Translations under genes and position numbers: made by a program | The notes under the pieces: generated by a model | Database searches by the model: none | What the model was told of the DNA's origin: nothing | The model's input: the letters and a program-made list of their open reading frames with translations, nothing else | Source: Candidatus Tityobacter terrigena | GTDB taxonomy: Bacteria; Vulcanimicrobiota; Vulcanimicrobiia; Vulcanimicrobiales; Vulcanimicrobiaceae | Direction of reading: 5' to 3' | DNA: 43,544 nt | Assembly: GCA_003156715.1 (NCBI GenBank) | Contig: PMHO01000054.1 | Span: 103,358-146,901 of the forward strand | Part shown: one piece after another, positions 17,058 through 27,333 of the stretch | Numbering within the stretch: the stretch's first letter is position 1 | Layout of the letters: each line of letters starts with the position of its first letter

Positions 17058-18245
17058 TTATTTGAATGGGTGGGACGGCGGCGCGACGGAGGCTGGGTCG
17101 AGGGTTTTGACGAGTTGCGGTTCGGAACCGGACAGCTTCGCGATGAACATCGGCTGCAGCATCGCATGATCCGAGGCGCGCACCGTCTCCATGCCTTTAG
17201 GCCCTTCGAAACTCCAGCCCTCAAGCGCCGAGATCATCTTGTTGACGTCCGCGCCGTCGACCTTTTCGATGGCATGCACGATCATCTGCGCTGCCACGAA
17301 GCCATCGGGATCGAAAAGGTCGGGGACCTTCCCTTGCTTCTTGAGCGCTGCGATGAGCGCGTCGTTGGTCTTGTTCTTCGGCGCTTGGTAGAAGTAGTAG
17401 GAAAGGAAGGTGAGTTTCGATTCGAATGGGGCGAAGAACGGATAGGATGCGCGATCGGCGAGTCCGGTTACGACCCGCGTCGTCGCGAAGACGCCCTGAT
17501 CGTCGAGCGTCTTCCACATAGGCCCGGCGGTTGCGCCGGCCCACGCGACGAAGAGTAAGTCGGGTTTGGCGTCTTTGATCTTTTGTGCGAACGGGGCAAA
17601 GTCGTTGGCGGTAATGGGCACGAGGACGCTCGAGACCGCGGCACCGCGCTCGGTTCCCAAAATCGCCTGTACGCCTGCGACGTTGGCTGCACCGAAAGCC
17701 GAGTCCTGAGCGAGGACCAAGACCTTCTTGCCTTTCACCGAGCCGACGGCGGCCTCAGCGGTCGCCACGTCCTGATACGTTTGACGCCCGGAGCGGAACG
17801 TGAAGTGATTGTTGCCGGTAACCCCGTCGGCCGCTGCGGGGCCGGAGATGAAAAGCACTTGGTTCTCTTGCGCTAGCGGCGCCATCTGCAGCGCGACGCC
17901 CGACGACGTCGATCCGGCGATGATCTTGTAACCCGAGCCGATGAGCTCTTTTGCCGCAGCGCTCGCCTTCGCAAAGTCGCCCGCGTCATCGCGTTCGGTG
18001 ACGATGATCTTGTGGCCGTTCGCTACGCCGGTGCCGTGGGTGGCGTAATCGAGTCCCGCCTGGAAGCCGTCGGCATATTGCGCCCCGTAACTCGCGAGCA
18101 ATCCGGTTTTCGAATAGATGAGCCCGACGTTGATCGGCGCTGTGTCGGCGGCCGTCGCCGGGCTCGGTCGCACCCCACCGGTCGAAGTGAGCGCGACGAC
18201 CAGTGCAGGCGTGGCCAGCCACGCGAGAATCCGACGACCGTTCAT
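17058..18245 (-). CDS. livK: Periplasmic substrate-binding protein of the Liv-type importer
   Basis: 395 aa from the ATG at 18245, which has GGAGGT 4 nt upstream. A signal peptide (basic start, hydrophobic stretch to about residue 20, cleavage near the Ala-rich ATAADT) precedes a type I periplasmic binding fold: INVGLIYSKTGLLASYG, then KIIAGSTSSGVALQMAPLA and VLVLAQDSAFG. Family members bind branched-chain amino acids, amides, urea or aromatic acids. Position as the first gene supports the order K-G-F-H-M with transcription starting nearby. The ligand cannot be told from sequence alone. Confidence 0.87.
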   Translation of the reverse strand: MNGRRILAWLATPALVVALTSTGGVRPSPATAADTAPINVGLIYSKTGLLASYGAQYADGFQAGLDYATHGTGVANGHKIIVTERDDAGDFAKASAAAKELIGSGYKIIAGSTSSGVALQMAPLAQENQVLFISGPAAADGVTGNNHFTFRSGRQTYQDVATAEAAVGSVKGKKVLVLAQDSAFGAANVAGVQAILGTERGAAVSSVLVPITANDFAPFAQKIKDAKPDLLFVAWAGATAGPMWKTLDDQGVFATTRVVTGLADRASYPFFAPFESKLTFLSYYFYQAPKNKTNDALIAALKKQGKVPDLFDPDGFVAAQMIVHAIEKVDGADVNKMISALEGWSFEGPKGMETVRASDHAMLQPMFIAKLSGSEPQLVKTLDPASVAPPSHPFK

Positions 18246-18351
18246 AGTACCTCCAGCTTCGGCGCAAAGACAAAGACCGCACAAGGTTACGGCCCCACGA
18301 TTAGCACGCCCTGGCGCGCCGAGGCTTTTCCAGCAACCTGCCTGGCGTTCC

Positions 18352-21150
18352 TTAGCCGGGCACCAGCACGGCGACCGGGAAGGCGCCGAGCAATGCAGCC
18401 GCCCGCAGCGTCGGTTCACCTCGATCGAACGTCGCTTCGTGCGACGCGCCGGTGAAGCGGTCGACGAAGCGCTGCGGAAGGCCCGGACGCAACACGATCC
18501 GTTCGTCGCCGAAGCCCAAACGCAGTCCCTCGGCATCCCGAACGACGATCCGCCGCATCAGTCGAGGGACGACGACGAGCGTTCCGCCGCGCGCGAACGC
18601 GACGAGGTTCTCGCCGCGCTCGCCACGCGTTGCGAGTGCGGCGTAGCTGCCGCCGCCAAAAACGTGCGCGAGCTCCCGGCGCAGATGCAGAAGACGCCAG
18701 GTAACGAACGCCTTGACCCGCCCATCGCGCCAGTTGCGCACGAGCTCGCGCGCAAGCGGCTCGAGGTTTCCTTGCTCGACCGAGGTCGCGAGCGTTTCGA
18801 GGATCGCCGCGCGCGCGGCGAAGTCGACCGGCCCCCGATTGTCGGGATCGACGAGCGAAAGATCCCAAAGCTCGGAGCCCTGGTAGAAGTCCGGCGCTCC
18901 TGGAGCGGTCAATTTGAGCGTTAGCTGGGACAAACTCGAGAGCGCGCCCAAGGTGGCGACCTCCCGCACCAGCTCGCCGAACTCGCGCCGGAACAACGCA
19001 TTCCGCGTCGGGTGCAGCACTCGGCGCAAGAACGCGGAACAGGCTCCCTCGTATGCTTCGTTGGGGTTGCTCCAACTAGAGCGCAGCTTCGCTTCGCGAA
19101 CCGCTTTGTTCAGATAGCGTTCGATGCGCTCGATATAACCCTCGAGCGCCTGCGCATCCGGCTCGCGGTCGAGCCAGAGCGCGGGCCAGGTACCGAGCAG
19201 GGTTTGATAGATCAAATATTCGTCGTTTGCGCTCGGAGCGGGGTTACCGTCGACGAAGGCCTTCTTGCGGTCGTTGTAACGGCTCCAGCGCTTGAGGGCA
19301 CGGTTCCACAGACCCGGCATCTCGGTCAGCGCGTCGACGCGCGTTCGAACGTCTTCACCGCGTTTGTGGTCGTGCGTCGCCGTCGCCAGCAAAGCGTGGG
19401 GATAGGCCGCCGCTCGTCCTTCGTTCGCCAGGTGGAAGGAATCAACCGTCGTCCCGAAGCGGTTGGGGTTTCCGCCGACTTCGTTGAGCGAAAGGAGCCT
19501 GACGTAGCGGTAGAACGCCGTGTCTTCGACCGACTTGGCCATCACCGGACCCGTGTACTGCTGAAATTTGATCGCAAACTGAAGGACGGCGGTGCGATCG
19601 TAGCGCGCGTTCGGCAAGTGGGGCGCTTCGAGCAAGAGCACCGACTGGATGAAGTCGAATACGCGGTCGTCGCCGAAGTCGCTGCGCTTGCGCGCCAGAA
19701 AGACCGCCGACTCGATGTACGCGCGGTCCTCCGGCGAGATCGTTTCGTTGATCACGTAGGTTCGGTAGACGGCAAACGAGGCGATGATCTCGGTCAGCGC
19801 ATCGCGCAGCACGTCGAAGGTCAGATCGCTCGAGCGCCGGTCCATCGCCGCGATGCGATCGAGCATCGTGGTCAGCACGGTGAGCTCGCTCGCTAGCGAC
19901 GTGCGCACGATCTGGCGCTTTGCCACATAGGCGACCCGTTCGAAGTCGCTGTCGAGTCCCGCGAATTTGCGGTACACGCGATCGAACGCCATCTCCGCCT
20001 TCGGATCGACGAAAAGCCCGTTGACCAGATTCATGAAGTCGTAGCCGGTCGTGCCGTCGATCTGCCATCCGCGCAGGGTCTCGAAGGGCGCCAAGATCTT
20101 TTCGACGACCAGGTAGAGGGGCTGATGCAGCGCCGAGGCGCGATCCTCAAGGAAGCGGCAGTAACCTTCCGGATTTGCGAGGCCGTCCACGTGATCGATG
20201 CGTAACCCTTGAACGCTCCCGTCGCCGATCATTTCAAAGATCAGGCGATGCGTCTGCGCGAGAACCTCGGCGTCCTCGACGCGTAGTCCGGCCAACTCGT
20301 TGATGTCGAAGAAGCGGCGATAGTTGATTTCGTGCAGGGCGACGCGCCAGAACGAGAGGCGGTAGTGCTGCTTGGCGAGCAATCCGTCGAGCCGGTCGAC
20401 GGCCTCGGCGCCGTCGGGCGAAAAGTAGGCCAGCGCTTTGGCGATCGCTTCACCGACATCGGGTTCGCCCGCCACCACACCCGATAGCTCGTGGCGCAGG
20501 CCAATTGCATGCTCGCGGTCGGCGCTCGCGAACTCGGCTGCAAGCGCGCGCAGGGGCCACGCCTTACTGCCCCGCCGCTCGGCGGCGACCGCCAGCAGAT
20601 CCGGGTACGTCGTCGTCGCGAGCGGAAAGCGCTGGGCGTCGTAGGCAATCGCGAAGGACCCGGAGGCTGCATCGAAAACGGGCTTGAGCTCCCCGCGCTC
20701 GATCGTTGCGCCGTAGCTGTCGCGCAGGAAAGGCAATAAGACTTTGCCGTGCAGTTCGGGCCGTTGCGGGTTCCAGTCGATGTCGAAGTAGCGCGCGTAG
20801 GGCGACGCCGAACCCCACTCGAGCACGTCGAGCCACCACGGATTCTCGCTTCCGCCGACGCCCATGTGGTTGGGGACGAAATCGACGAGATGCCCGATGC
20901 CGCGTGCCTGGGCTGCCGAGATCATGTGCGCGTGCTCCGCCGCGGTGCCGATCTCGCGGTTGAGAGCGTTCGGGTCGACGATGTCGTAGCCGTGCTCGCT
21001 GCCGGGCCGGGCTTGAAAATAGGGCGACGCATAGATGTAACCGATGCCTAGCGCGCTCAAGTACGGAACGATCGCCGTTGCGTCGGCAAAACGAAAGCGG
21101 TGCGAGAACTGCAAGCGGTACGTCGAGGACGGCCGAGCCGTAACGTTCAT
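18352..21150 (-). CDS. treY: Maltooligosyl trehalose synthase TreY
   Basis: 932 aa, GH13 family. Converts the reducing-end glucose of maltodextrins to a terminal trehalosyl unit by intramolecular transglycosylation. N-terminal TYRLQF and YIYASPYFQARPGSEHGYD are hallmarks of TreY. The catalytic set is visible: nucleophile Asp in RIDHVDGLANP, acid/base Glu in YLVVEKIL, and the third Asp in ATHDHKRGEDVR. The ATG at 21150 is 10 bp after the treZ stop; the frame runs on to 21411 only as shadow over treZ. Cytoplasmic. Final gene of the treS-treZ-treY run. Confidence 0.95.
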   Translation of the reverse strand: MNVTARPSSTYRLQFSHRFRFADATAIVPYLSALGIGYIYASPYFQARPGSEHGYDIVDPNALNREIGTAAEHAHMISAAQARGIGHLVDFVPNHMGVGGSENPWWLDVLEWGSASPYARYFDIDWNPQRPELHGKVLLPFLRDSYGATIERGELKPVFDAASGSFAIAYDAQRFPLATTTYPDLLAVAAERRGSKAWPLRALAAEFASADREHAIGLRHELSGVVAGEPDVGEAIAKALAYFSPDGAEAVDRLDGLLAKQHYRLSFWRVALHEINYRRFFDINELAGLRVEDAEVLAQTHRLIFEMIGDGSVQGLRIDHVDGLANPEGYCRFLEDRASALHQPLYLVVEKILAPFETLRGWQIDGTTGYDFMNLVNGLFVDPKAEMAFDRVYRKFAGLDSDFERVAYVAKRQIVRTSLASELTVLTTMLDRIAAMDRRSSDLTFDVLRDALTEIIASFAVYRTYVINETISPEDRAYIESAVFLARKRSDFGDDRVFDFIQSVLLLEAPHLPNARYDRTAVLQFAIKFQQYTGPVMAKSVEDTAFYRYVRLLSLNEVGGNPNRFGTTVDSFHLANEGRAAAYPHALLATATHDHKRGEDVRTRVDALTEMPGLWNRALKRWSRYNDRKKAFVDGNPAPSANDEYLIYQTLLGTWPALWLDREPDAQALEGYIERIERYLNKAVREAKLRSSWSNPNEAYEGACSAFLRRVLHPTRNALFRREFGELVREVATLGALSSLSQLTLKLTAPGAPDFYQGSELWDLSLVDPDNRGPVDFAARAAILETLATSVEQGNLEPLARELVRNWRDGRVKAFVTWRLLHLRRELAHVFGGGSYAALATRGERGENLVAFARGGTLVVVPRLMRRIVVRDAEGLRLGFGDERIVLRPGLPQRFVDRFTGASHEATFDRGEPTLRAAALLGAFPVAVLVPG

Positions 21151-21160
21151 CGCCGCAGCC

Positions 21161-22960
21161 TCACTCGACCGACCACCGGACGCTCCACGGCGCGGCCGTA
21201 CCGCCCGCGAAACCCGTCTCGTGGGTCGCGAAGACCGTCGCGCCGGGCGCTTTTTCGGGGAAGCCGGCTTGTGCGGCCGGCCCAAGATTCGCCTCGAGGC
21301 GCAGGTGTTGGATTCCGCTGCGCCAGCTCGCGCACAGCCCGCGCGCGCCGAGGGTGCTAAAGGCGGCGTCCGTTCCGCGTAACCCGCCGATGCGCGGCCA
21401 GATGTAGACACGCCGCAGTTGCAGTAGATGCTGGTAGTAATCGAGCCATCTGTGGTGCTCGGTATCGCTCAACTCTTGCCAGTCCAGCTTACTGCGTTCG
21501 AAGGTTTGCGGCGCGGCTGGATCCGGGATTCGCTCGCGCGCTGCCGGATCCGCAAATGCGCCAAAGCGCGCGAACTCGTTGCGCCGTCCTTCGGTGACCA
21601 GACGCGCCAGTTCCGGTTCGAAATCGGCAAAGAACAGGAAGGGTGAGGCGGCGCCCCATTCTTCACCCATGAACAGCAGCGGCGGCGAGGGCGCCAGCAG
21701 AAGCACCGCGAGAGCAGCTCGCACGGCGGGTTCCGGCGCCAGCGCCGTGATGCGCTCGCCGAAGGCACGGTTGCCGATCTGATCGTGGTTCTGAAGGAAA
21801 TTGACGAACGAGAGCAACTCGTAGTCGGCGCTCGGCTCGCCCCGCGCAAGCCCGTCGCGAAAGGACGACGGTTCGCCCTGATAAGCAAACCCCGTGCACA
21901 GCGCGCGCCCGAGCAAGGCCACCGGCCGTTCCGCGTAATCGGCGTAATAACCATCGACTTCGCCGGTTGCCGCGACGTGGAGGCAGTGGTGGACGTCGTC
22001 GTTCCATTGCGCGCGGTACCCTTCGCGCAGAAAGCGCGCCTGGTTGGAGTCGTTTTCGAGCACCAGGTCGATGGGGCGTCCGGCGCGCGCGTGTACGGTC
22101 TGCGCCAGCTCGATCAAGAACGGCCGGGGGCGCTCGTCGAAAATCGCGTGCACGGCGTCGAGGCGTAGGCCGTCAAAGCGGTATTCCTCGAGCCAGTAGA
22201 GGGCGTTTTCGATAAAAAAAGCGCGCACGGCGGCGTTGCCGTCGCTCTCGAAGTCGATGGCCGCGCCCCACGGCGTCCGATGCTTCTCGGTGTAGAAGTT
22301 CGGCGCGAATTGATGCAGATAGTTCCCTTCGGGCCCAAAATGGTTGTAAACGACGTCGAGCCAAACGCCGAGACCTTTCGCGTGGGCCGTCGCAACGAAC
22401 CGCTTGAGCTCTTCGGGGGAACCGTAGTTACGCGTAGGCGCGTAAAGCAGCACGCCGTCGTATCCCCAGTTGCGCGTGCCCGGCACTTCCGCGAGCGGCA
22501 TCAACTCGACCGCGGTGACCCCAAGGCGAACCAGGTGGTCGAGCTTCGCGCGGGCCGCCGCGTACGTGCCCTCCGGCGTAAACGTGCCGAGGTGCAGCTC
22601 GTAAAAGACGTGCTCGTTCCAAGGCCGGCCGCGCCATTCGTTATCGGGCCACTCGAAGGCGTGCGGGTCGACGACCGAGCTCGGTTCGTGCACGCCGTCG
22701 GGTTGGTAGCGCGAAGCGGGATCGGGCACGGGCTTGGCTCTACCGTCGATTCGAAAGGCGTAACGGCAACCAGCCCGTGCGCCCTCGACGAAGCGTTCGA
22801 AGAAGCCGTCTTCCCGCCGTTCCGTCGCGAGCCCGCGCGCTTGCGCGGAGCCCGGCTCGAGCAAAAGCTCGACCTGCTCTGCCGCCGGCGCGTAGAGCCG
22901 AAAACGCACGCCGTCACGCGAAAGCTCCGCGCCAAAGGGAGAACGGTGCCGGAACTTCAC
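21161..22960 (-). CDS. treZ: Malto-oligosyltrehalose trehalohydrolase TreZ
   Basis: 599 aa, GH13. Releases free trehalose from the maltooligosyl-trehalose made by TreY. An N-terminal CBM48-like domain (about 1-95) precedes the barrel with [14 protein letters not shown], nucleophile Asp in [12 protein letters not shown], Glu in LVLENDSNQ and Asp in [22 protein letters not shown] is also typical. I use the GTG at 22960, which overlaps the treS stop by 4 nt (GTGA); the longer frame to 23155 is shadow over treS. Immediately upstream of treY on the minus strand. Confidence 0.94.
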   Translation of the reverse strand: MKFRHRSPFGAELSRDGVRFRLYAPAAEQVELLLEPGSAQARGLATERREDGFFERFVEGARAGCRYAFRIDGRAKPVPDPASRYQPDGVHEPSSVVDPHAFEWPDNEWRGRPWNEHVFYELHLGTFTPEGTYAAARAKLDHLVRLGVTAVELMPLAEVPGTRNWGYDGVLLYAPTRNYGSPEELKRFVATAHAKGLGVWLDVVYNHFGPEGNYLHQFAPNFYTEKHRTPWGAAIDFESDGNAAVRAFFIENALYWLEEYRFDGLRLDAVHAIFDERPRPFLIELAQTVHARAGRPIDLVLENDSNQARFLREGYRAQWNDDVHHCLHVAATGEVDGYYADYAERPVALLGRALCTGFAYQGEPSSFRDGLARGEPSADYELLSFVNFLQNHDQIGNRAFGERITALAPEPAVRAALAVLLLAPSPPLLFMGEEWGAASPFLFFADFEPELARLVTEGRRNEFARFGAFADPAARERIPDPAAPQTFERSKLDWQELSDTEHHRWLDYYQHLLQLRRVYIWPRIGGLRGTDAAFSTLGARGLCASWRSGIQHLRLEANLGPAAQAGFPEKAPGATVFATHETGFAGGTAAPWSVRWSVE

Positions 22961-25900
22961 GTTTCCGAACGATCGAGGACTGCCGCAATCGAACGGATCG
23001 GGATCGTCAGCCACGAAGGGCGGTTTGCATTCTCGTACACGATCGAGTAAAGCGTGCGATCGAGGCGGTACAGATGGAGAAGATCGCGGTCGATCGTGGC
23101 GCCGCTGGTCCGATGGTAGCCGGCGAGGAAGGCTGCGGTTGCGCGCCGTTTCCATTGCGCGAACTCCGGTGCGAATCGGCTGAGGTCTTCCGTCCGGTCG
23201 GCCGTGAGTCCGGCCAGGGTCGCCATCTCGGCGTAGTCGAACGACTGCAGAACGCCGGCGAGATCTTCGAGCGGCGACGTCTTGTCGCGCCGCGCTGCGA
23301 ACGGGCGGCGCCGGTCACCGTCGAATCCGACGATCAGCACGCCGCGTTCGGTGACGAGGACGTTGCCGAGATGGAACCTGCCGTGGATGCGCTGCTTGTG
23401 CCCGCGGTGTGGTACGGCCGCTAGCTCCGCGATCCGGTCGACCAGATCGTCGTGACGTGCGAGCAAGGCGCGCGCTTCGCGCACGAGCGCCTCAGGCAGC
23501 GAGCGGAGCGAACGTTCGAGCGTATCGAAAGCAAAGTCGACGCGCTGGCGCGCCACCCATGCGACTTCCTCAACGTCCTTGGCTTCAAACGGTTCGGGGG
23601 CAAAGTTGGGGCCCTCGCCGGCCGCAAGCGTTCGATGCAGGTCGGCCAGCGTTTGACCGAGCGCAAAGGCAGGACGACCGTAGAGCTGCGTGTCGTCGCC
23701 GTCGGCCGAGCCCCGTTCGCCGCTGGCGGCCATCGTGCGGCTGCGCTCGAGCATGCGCTCGAGAAAGTTCAGCGTGACGCGCCACGCGTCGCCCTGCGAC
23801 TCAACGAAACGATGCGCCACGCCGACGGCGTAGCGCGTTCCGTCGCTGGCCGTATATTCGATGGCGCCGAGCATCGGCGGCGCGTGCTCGAACGCGGCCT
23901 CGTGCAGAAACCGTCCGAGCTCGACCTCGGGATGGATGCCGGCTTCGATGTGCCGGTACAGTTTGAGTGCGATCGCGTTGCCGATGACCACCGCGTCGTC
24001 GTGCAGGTTGCGCGGCTCCTGGATGCGACGCACGCCGCTCGCCCGGTCGATTTCAAGGCCGTCGAAGCTCCAGGTCGGATCGAAGCCGAGCGTTCCGGCG
24101 CTTCCCGCGACGCGCTCCGCGCCGCGCAGCCCGTCGGTGAGGCGCAGCCAGAAGCGATCGTCGGCGACGGCATCGTAAATCAGCGCCTCGCGCGGCCCGC
24201 TTCGCGCTCGTGCAAACGCCAGGCGCGCGACCGACGGGGCGCGCGAGCGGTCATCGTACGAAAGCGCGAGGGGCAGCGAGTATTGCGTGGCCGGCCGGGT
24301 ACCGTCCCGCGCTTCGATTAGCGCCAGCAGCGACGGATTCTCCGCGCCGTCGAGCGCGATCGTTTCGGTAATGCGGTGCACCAAGGGTTTGTGGTCGTCC
24401 CCGGCCTCGTACCACGGCTTTGAGCGAAGGAAGAGCGGCAACACTTCTTCTTCGAGCTCGGTGCGGGACGGCTCGTTCACGAGATCTCGCCAGCCGCGAG
24501 GAATGACCAGCGTGACGAATTCCGGCGGAAGGATCGGCGGCGCCATCACCGGCTCGGCGACCCGATCGGCGAGGAAAAACCAGAAGAAAGCATGCCCTGG
24601 CAGGGTCAAGACGTAGCGGTCGTCCGTGATGCTCGGAAAGGTGCTCCAATCGAGCATCTCGATCGGCGTCCTGCCCAAGAAGGGTGAGAGGTCGAGCGTC
24701 ACCGGTTGCGACGTATGCGCAAGGTTGGCCACACACAGCACGATCTCGTTGTCGAGCTCGCGCGTGTAGGCGATCACGTGGCGATTCTCAGGGTGCAAGA
24801 ACGCAAGCTTGCCGCGCCCGAAGACCTTGTGGGCCTGGCGCACCGCGATCATGCGCCGAACCCAGTTGAGCAGCGACGAGGGGCTGCGCATTTGGGCTTC
24901 GACGTTGACCGAATTGTATCCGTAGAGCGGATCCGCGACGATCGGCAAATAGAGCCGCTGGGCGTCGGCGCGCGAGAAGCCGCCGTTGCGATCCGGCGAC
25001 CATTGCATCGGCGTGCGGACGCCGTCGCGGTCGCCGAGATAGATGTTGTCTCCCATGCCGATCTCGTCGCCATAGTAGATGACCGGAGTCCCAGGCATCG
25101 AGAGGAGCAGGCTGGCAAGCAGCTCGATCTTGCGGCGGTCGTTATCCATCAGCGGCGCGAGCCGGCGCCGAATGCCGACGTTGAGCCGGGCCCGCGTCTC
25201 CGCCGCGTACACGCTGTAGAGCAGCGAGCGCTCCGATTCGCTCACCATCTCGAGCGTCAGCTCGTCGTGGTTACGAAGGAAGATCGCCCACTGAGCGTTC
25301 TCCGGGATGGGCGGCGTTTGCCGCATGATGTCGTAGATCGGGTAGCGGTCTTCTTGCGCGATGGCCATGAACATGCGGGGCATCAGCGGGAAGTGAAAGG
25401 CCATGTGGCACTCGTCGCCGTCCCCAAAGTAGGGCCGCACGTCTTCCGGCCACTGGTTCGCTTCGGCAAGCAAGAAGCGGCCCGGGTACTCGGCGTCGAC
25501 GATCTTGCGCAGGCCTTTGATCACGGCGTGCGTTTCCGGAAGGTTTTCGTTGTTGGTGCCTTCCCGCTCGCATAGGTACGGAACCGCGTCGAGACGCATC
25601 CCGTCGACTCCGAGGTCGAACCAGTGGCGCATGACGTCGGCGATGGCGTTCACCACGCGCGGATTGTCAAAGTTCAGGTCGGGTTGGTGGTTGAAGAAGC
25701 GGTGCCAGTAGTATTGCTTGGCGAGCGGATCCCACGTCCAATTGGAGGTTTCGGTGTCGGTGAAGATGATGCGGGTCCCGGCGTACTTGTCGTCGCGATC
25801 GCTCCATACGTAAAAGTTGCGCCATGCCGAGCCCGGCTTCGCTCTCCGGGCGCGCTGAAACCAGGGATGCTGGTCGGAGGTGTGGTTGACGATCAGCTCG

Positions 25901-26220
25901 GTGATGACGCGCAGGCCGCGCTCGTGGGCGGCTCGCACGAAGGTGCGAACGTCGCGCATCGTACCGTACGAGGGGTGAACTCCGCGGTAATCGGACACGT
26001 CGTAGCCATCGTCGCGCAGCGGCGAAGGGTAAAACGGCAACAGCCAGAGGGCTGAGACGCCCAGGTTAACGAGATAGTCGAGCTTCTCGACCAAACCGCG
26101 AAAGTCGCCCGTTCCGTCGCCGTCGGCGTCGTAGAATGCTTTGACGTGGAGCTGATAGATGACGGCGTCTTTGTACCAGAGGGGGTCGCTCGCCGTGGGA
26201 GGGGACTCTGGAGCTCGCAT
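22957..26220 (-). CDS. treS: Trehalose synthase fused to a maltokinase-like domain with lost catalytic residues
   Basis: 1087 aa. Residues ~10-545 are a GH13 trehalose synthase (maltose-trehalose interconversion) with an intact active site: nucleophile Asp211 in MRLDAVPYL, acid/base Glu253 in LLAEANQW, Asp319 in FLRNHDE. Residues ~570-1087 match the maltokinase (Pep2/Mak1) found fused to TreS in many bacteria, including LKLYR with the ATP-binding Lys753 and the [16 protein letters not shown] region. But the catalytic loop normally reading HGDYHLGQ is HGRFHLGN (Arg948 for Asp), and the metal-binding IDFEGE segment is VGFDGD (Gly965 for Asp). The kinase half therefore looks inactive. First gene of the operon; GH13 call sure, pseudokinase call by motif comparison from memory. 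Confidence 0.93.
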   Translation of the reverse strand: MRAPESPPTASDPLWYKDAVIYQLHVKAFYDADGDGTGDFRGLVEKLDYLVNLGVSALWLLPFYPSPLRDDGYDVSDYRGVHPSYGTMRDVRTFVRAAHERGLRVITELIVNHTSDQHPWFQRARRAKPGSAWRNFYVWSDRDDKYAGTRIIFTDTETSNWTWDPLAKQYYWHRFFNHQPDLNFDNPRVVNAIADVMRHWFDLGVDGMRLDAVPYLCEREGTNNENLPETHAVIKGLRKIVDAEYPGRFLLAEANQWPEDVRPYFGDGDECHMAFHFPLMPRMFMAIAQEDRYPIYDIMRQTPPIPENAQWAIFLRNHDELTLEMVSESERSLLYSVYAAETRARLNVGIRRRLAPLMDNDRRKIELLASLLLSMPGTPVIYYGDEIGMGDNIYLGDRDGVRTPMQWSPDRNGGFSRADAQRLYLPIVADPLYGYNSVNVEAQMRSPSSLLNWVRRMIAVRQAHKVFGRGKLAFLHPENRHVIAYTRELDNEIVLCVANLAHTSQPVTLDLSPFLGRTPIEMLDWSTFPSITDDRYVLTLPGHAFFWFFLADRVAEPVMAPPILPPEFVTLVIPRGWRDLVNEPSRTELEEEVLPLFLRSKPWYEAGDDHKPLVHRITETIALDGAENPSLLALIEARDGTRPATQYSLPLALSYDDRSRAPSVARLAFARARSGPREALIYDAVADDRFWLRLTDGLRGAERVAGSAGTLGFDPTWSFDGLEIDRASGVRRIQEPRNLHDDAVVIGNAIALKLYRHIEAGIHPEVELGRFLHEAAFEHAPPMLGAIEYTASDGTRYAVGVAHRFVESQGDAWRVTLNFLERMLERSRTMAASGERGSADGDDTQLYGRPAFALGQTLADLHRTLAAGEGPNFAPEPFEAKDVEEVAWVARQRVDFAFDTLERSLRSLPEALVREARALLARHDDLVDRIAELAAVPHRGHKQRIHGRFHLGNVLVTERGVLIVGFDGDRRRPFAARRDKTSPLEDLAGVLQSFDYAEMATLAGLTADRTEDLSRFAPEFAQWKRRATAAFLAGYHRTSGATIDRDLLHLYRLDRTLYSIVYENANRPSWLTIPIRSIAAVLDRSET

Positions 26221-26256
26221 CGTCGCTTGGCTTACCCGGCGCAGGCGTTCAACAAC

Positions 26257-26339
26257 CTATCCACACTGCTCATCCAATCCACACGCTGTGAGATGTTCGA
26301 CACGAGGCGGGTCCACAGCTTCTCCCAAAGCTATTCACC
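26257..26339 (+). promoter_or_regulatory. Four DnaA-box-like direct repeats upstream of treS
   Basis: CTATCCACA (26257), CAATCCACA (26275), GGGTCCACA (26309) and CTATTCACC (26331) lie on one strand in the gap between divergent treS and the small hypothetical gene. They match the DnaA box TTATCCACA at 8, 7, 6 and 7 of 9 positions. The first two share ATCCACAC at an 18-nt spacing. They may be DnaA sites or the operator of another regulator. No promoter core was identified in this 142-bp gap. Confidence 0.35.
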
Positions 26340-26362
26340 GGCGCGGCGATGAAGGCGGTCGC

Positions 26363-26653
26363 ATGTCCACGCGCGCCTTTACCCTGATTCTCACCAAGGG
26401 CACGCATTCGGTTTCGGCCGAAGCTGCTGCGCTCATCGTGCGTGCGATGGAGAACCACGAGCCGCTCGTCGAGGTTGAGCTCGACTTGTTCGGAGCCGGC
26501 GACGTGCCGCGACGGGTCACGTTGGCGACCGGGCACGTCATCGCACTGAGCCTGAACCCAAAACACGATCCGTGCTTCCCCGCCGAGGAAGGCCGAGGCG
26601 CCACGATTGCCCTGCTCCGGCCGCGGGCCGCGCTCGGCGGCCATCCGCGCTGA
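26363..26653 (+). CDS. Small hypothetical protein
   Basis: 96 aa from the ATG at 26363 with GGCGG just upstream; the frame is open further left, but that part overlaps treS and the gap repeats. The N-terminal half looks like a compact alpha/beta fold (FTLILTKGTHSVSAEAA, then VEVELDLFGAG), and RRVTLATGHVIAL gives a second strand pair. No family recognised, no signal peptide. Divergent from treS, so it may share control signals. Ends 5 bp from the convergent CxxC gene. Confidence 0.5.
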   Translation: MSTRAFTLILTKGTHSVSAEAAALIVRAMENHEPLVEVELDLFGAGDVPRRVTLATGHVIALSLNPKHDPCFPAEEGRGATIALLRPRAALGGHPR

Positions 26654-26657
26654 TCCC

Positions 26658-27215
26658 TTAGCCGACCTGCTGGAGACGCCGGGCCTGCGATGCGATGATC
26701 GAAGCGAGTTCGGTCACGAGCCGCCACGTTGCCTGCAGCTCGGCTGCCGCCCGATTTCCGTCGAAGGCGACCCGTACGTAACGCTCGAGAATCGCCGAAG
26801 CGTCGTAGTCGGACTCGGCGCCGTCGCCATGTTGGCAGCGCCCGCAGATCGCGAACACGAACTGCTCCTGCGCAAACGCTCGTAGCTCGTCACTCATACA
26901 AGCAACGACCTCGCCGAGCACGGGTTCGGGTATCGCCATTGCGGCTTCGAGTTGCGCGTCCCAGACGGCGCGCTGCAGGCGGTCGCGAACGGTATGCTCG
27001 GCATCCGGCTGCGCCGCAGCGCTCCCGGCCAAGGATGGGGAAGCTTGGATGGGATGGTAGGCCCGCAGCCACTGGCGCTTCGTTTCCTCCGACGCTCGCG
27101 GATCGAGCGTGGGAACGCCGCAAAAAGCGCACGCTTCGGCGGCCCGGGCGCGCAGCAGCGCTGCTTCGCCGATGGTCAGGCCCTCTGCCGCTAGCGCCGC
27201 GTCGTCGGGATACAC
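26658..27215 (-). CDS. Hypothetical protein with two CxxC motifs
   Basis: About 185 aa taking the GTG at 27215; a longer ATG start at 27374 would run into the divergent GNAT gene. It has CAFC in the N-terminal third (about residue 31) and CGRC further on (about 128), a pairing that could hold one zinc ion or a metal cluster. The rest is helical and acidic. No signal peptide. No family recognised. The start is uncertain, and the call rests on the CxxC pair and on fitting between its neighbours. Confidence 0.45.
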   Translation of the reverse strand: MYPDDAALAAEGLTIGEAALLRARAAEACAFCGVPTLDPRASEETKRQWLRAYHPIQASPSLAGSAAAQPDAEHTVRDRLQRAVWDAQLEAAMAIPEPVLGEVVACMSDELRAFAQEQFVFAICGRCQHGDGAESDYDASAILERYVRVAFDGNRAAAELQATWRLVTELASIIASQARRLQQVG

Positions 27216-27333
27216 GCCCGTCGCTTGGGGTGCGTGCCGGTCGAAATCCCGCCGAACGTTCGTTCGGCCCCGCGCGTTCCGCGACGGGAAGGCGCAGGAA
27301 TCGGCGCGTCGGGCAGCCGCATTCGGACGAGCG

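Noticed and set aside
26257..26339. A chromosomal origin at the DnaA-box-like cluster
   Set aside because: No dnaA, dnaN, rpmH or other origin-linked genes nearby, no AT-rich unwinding region, and only one box is close to consensus.
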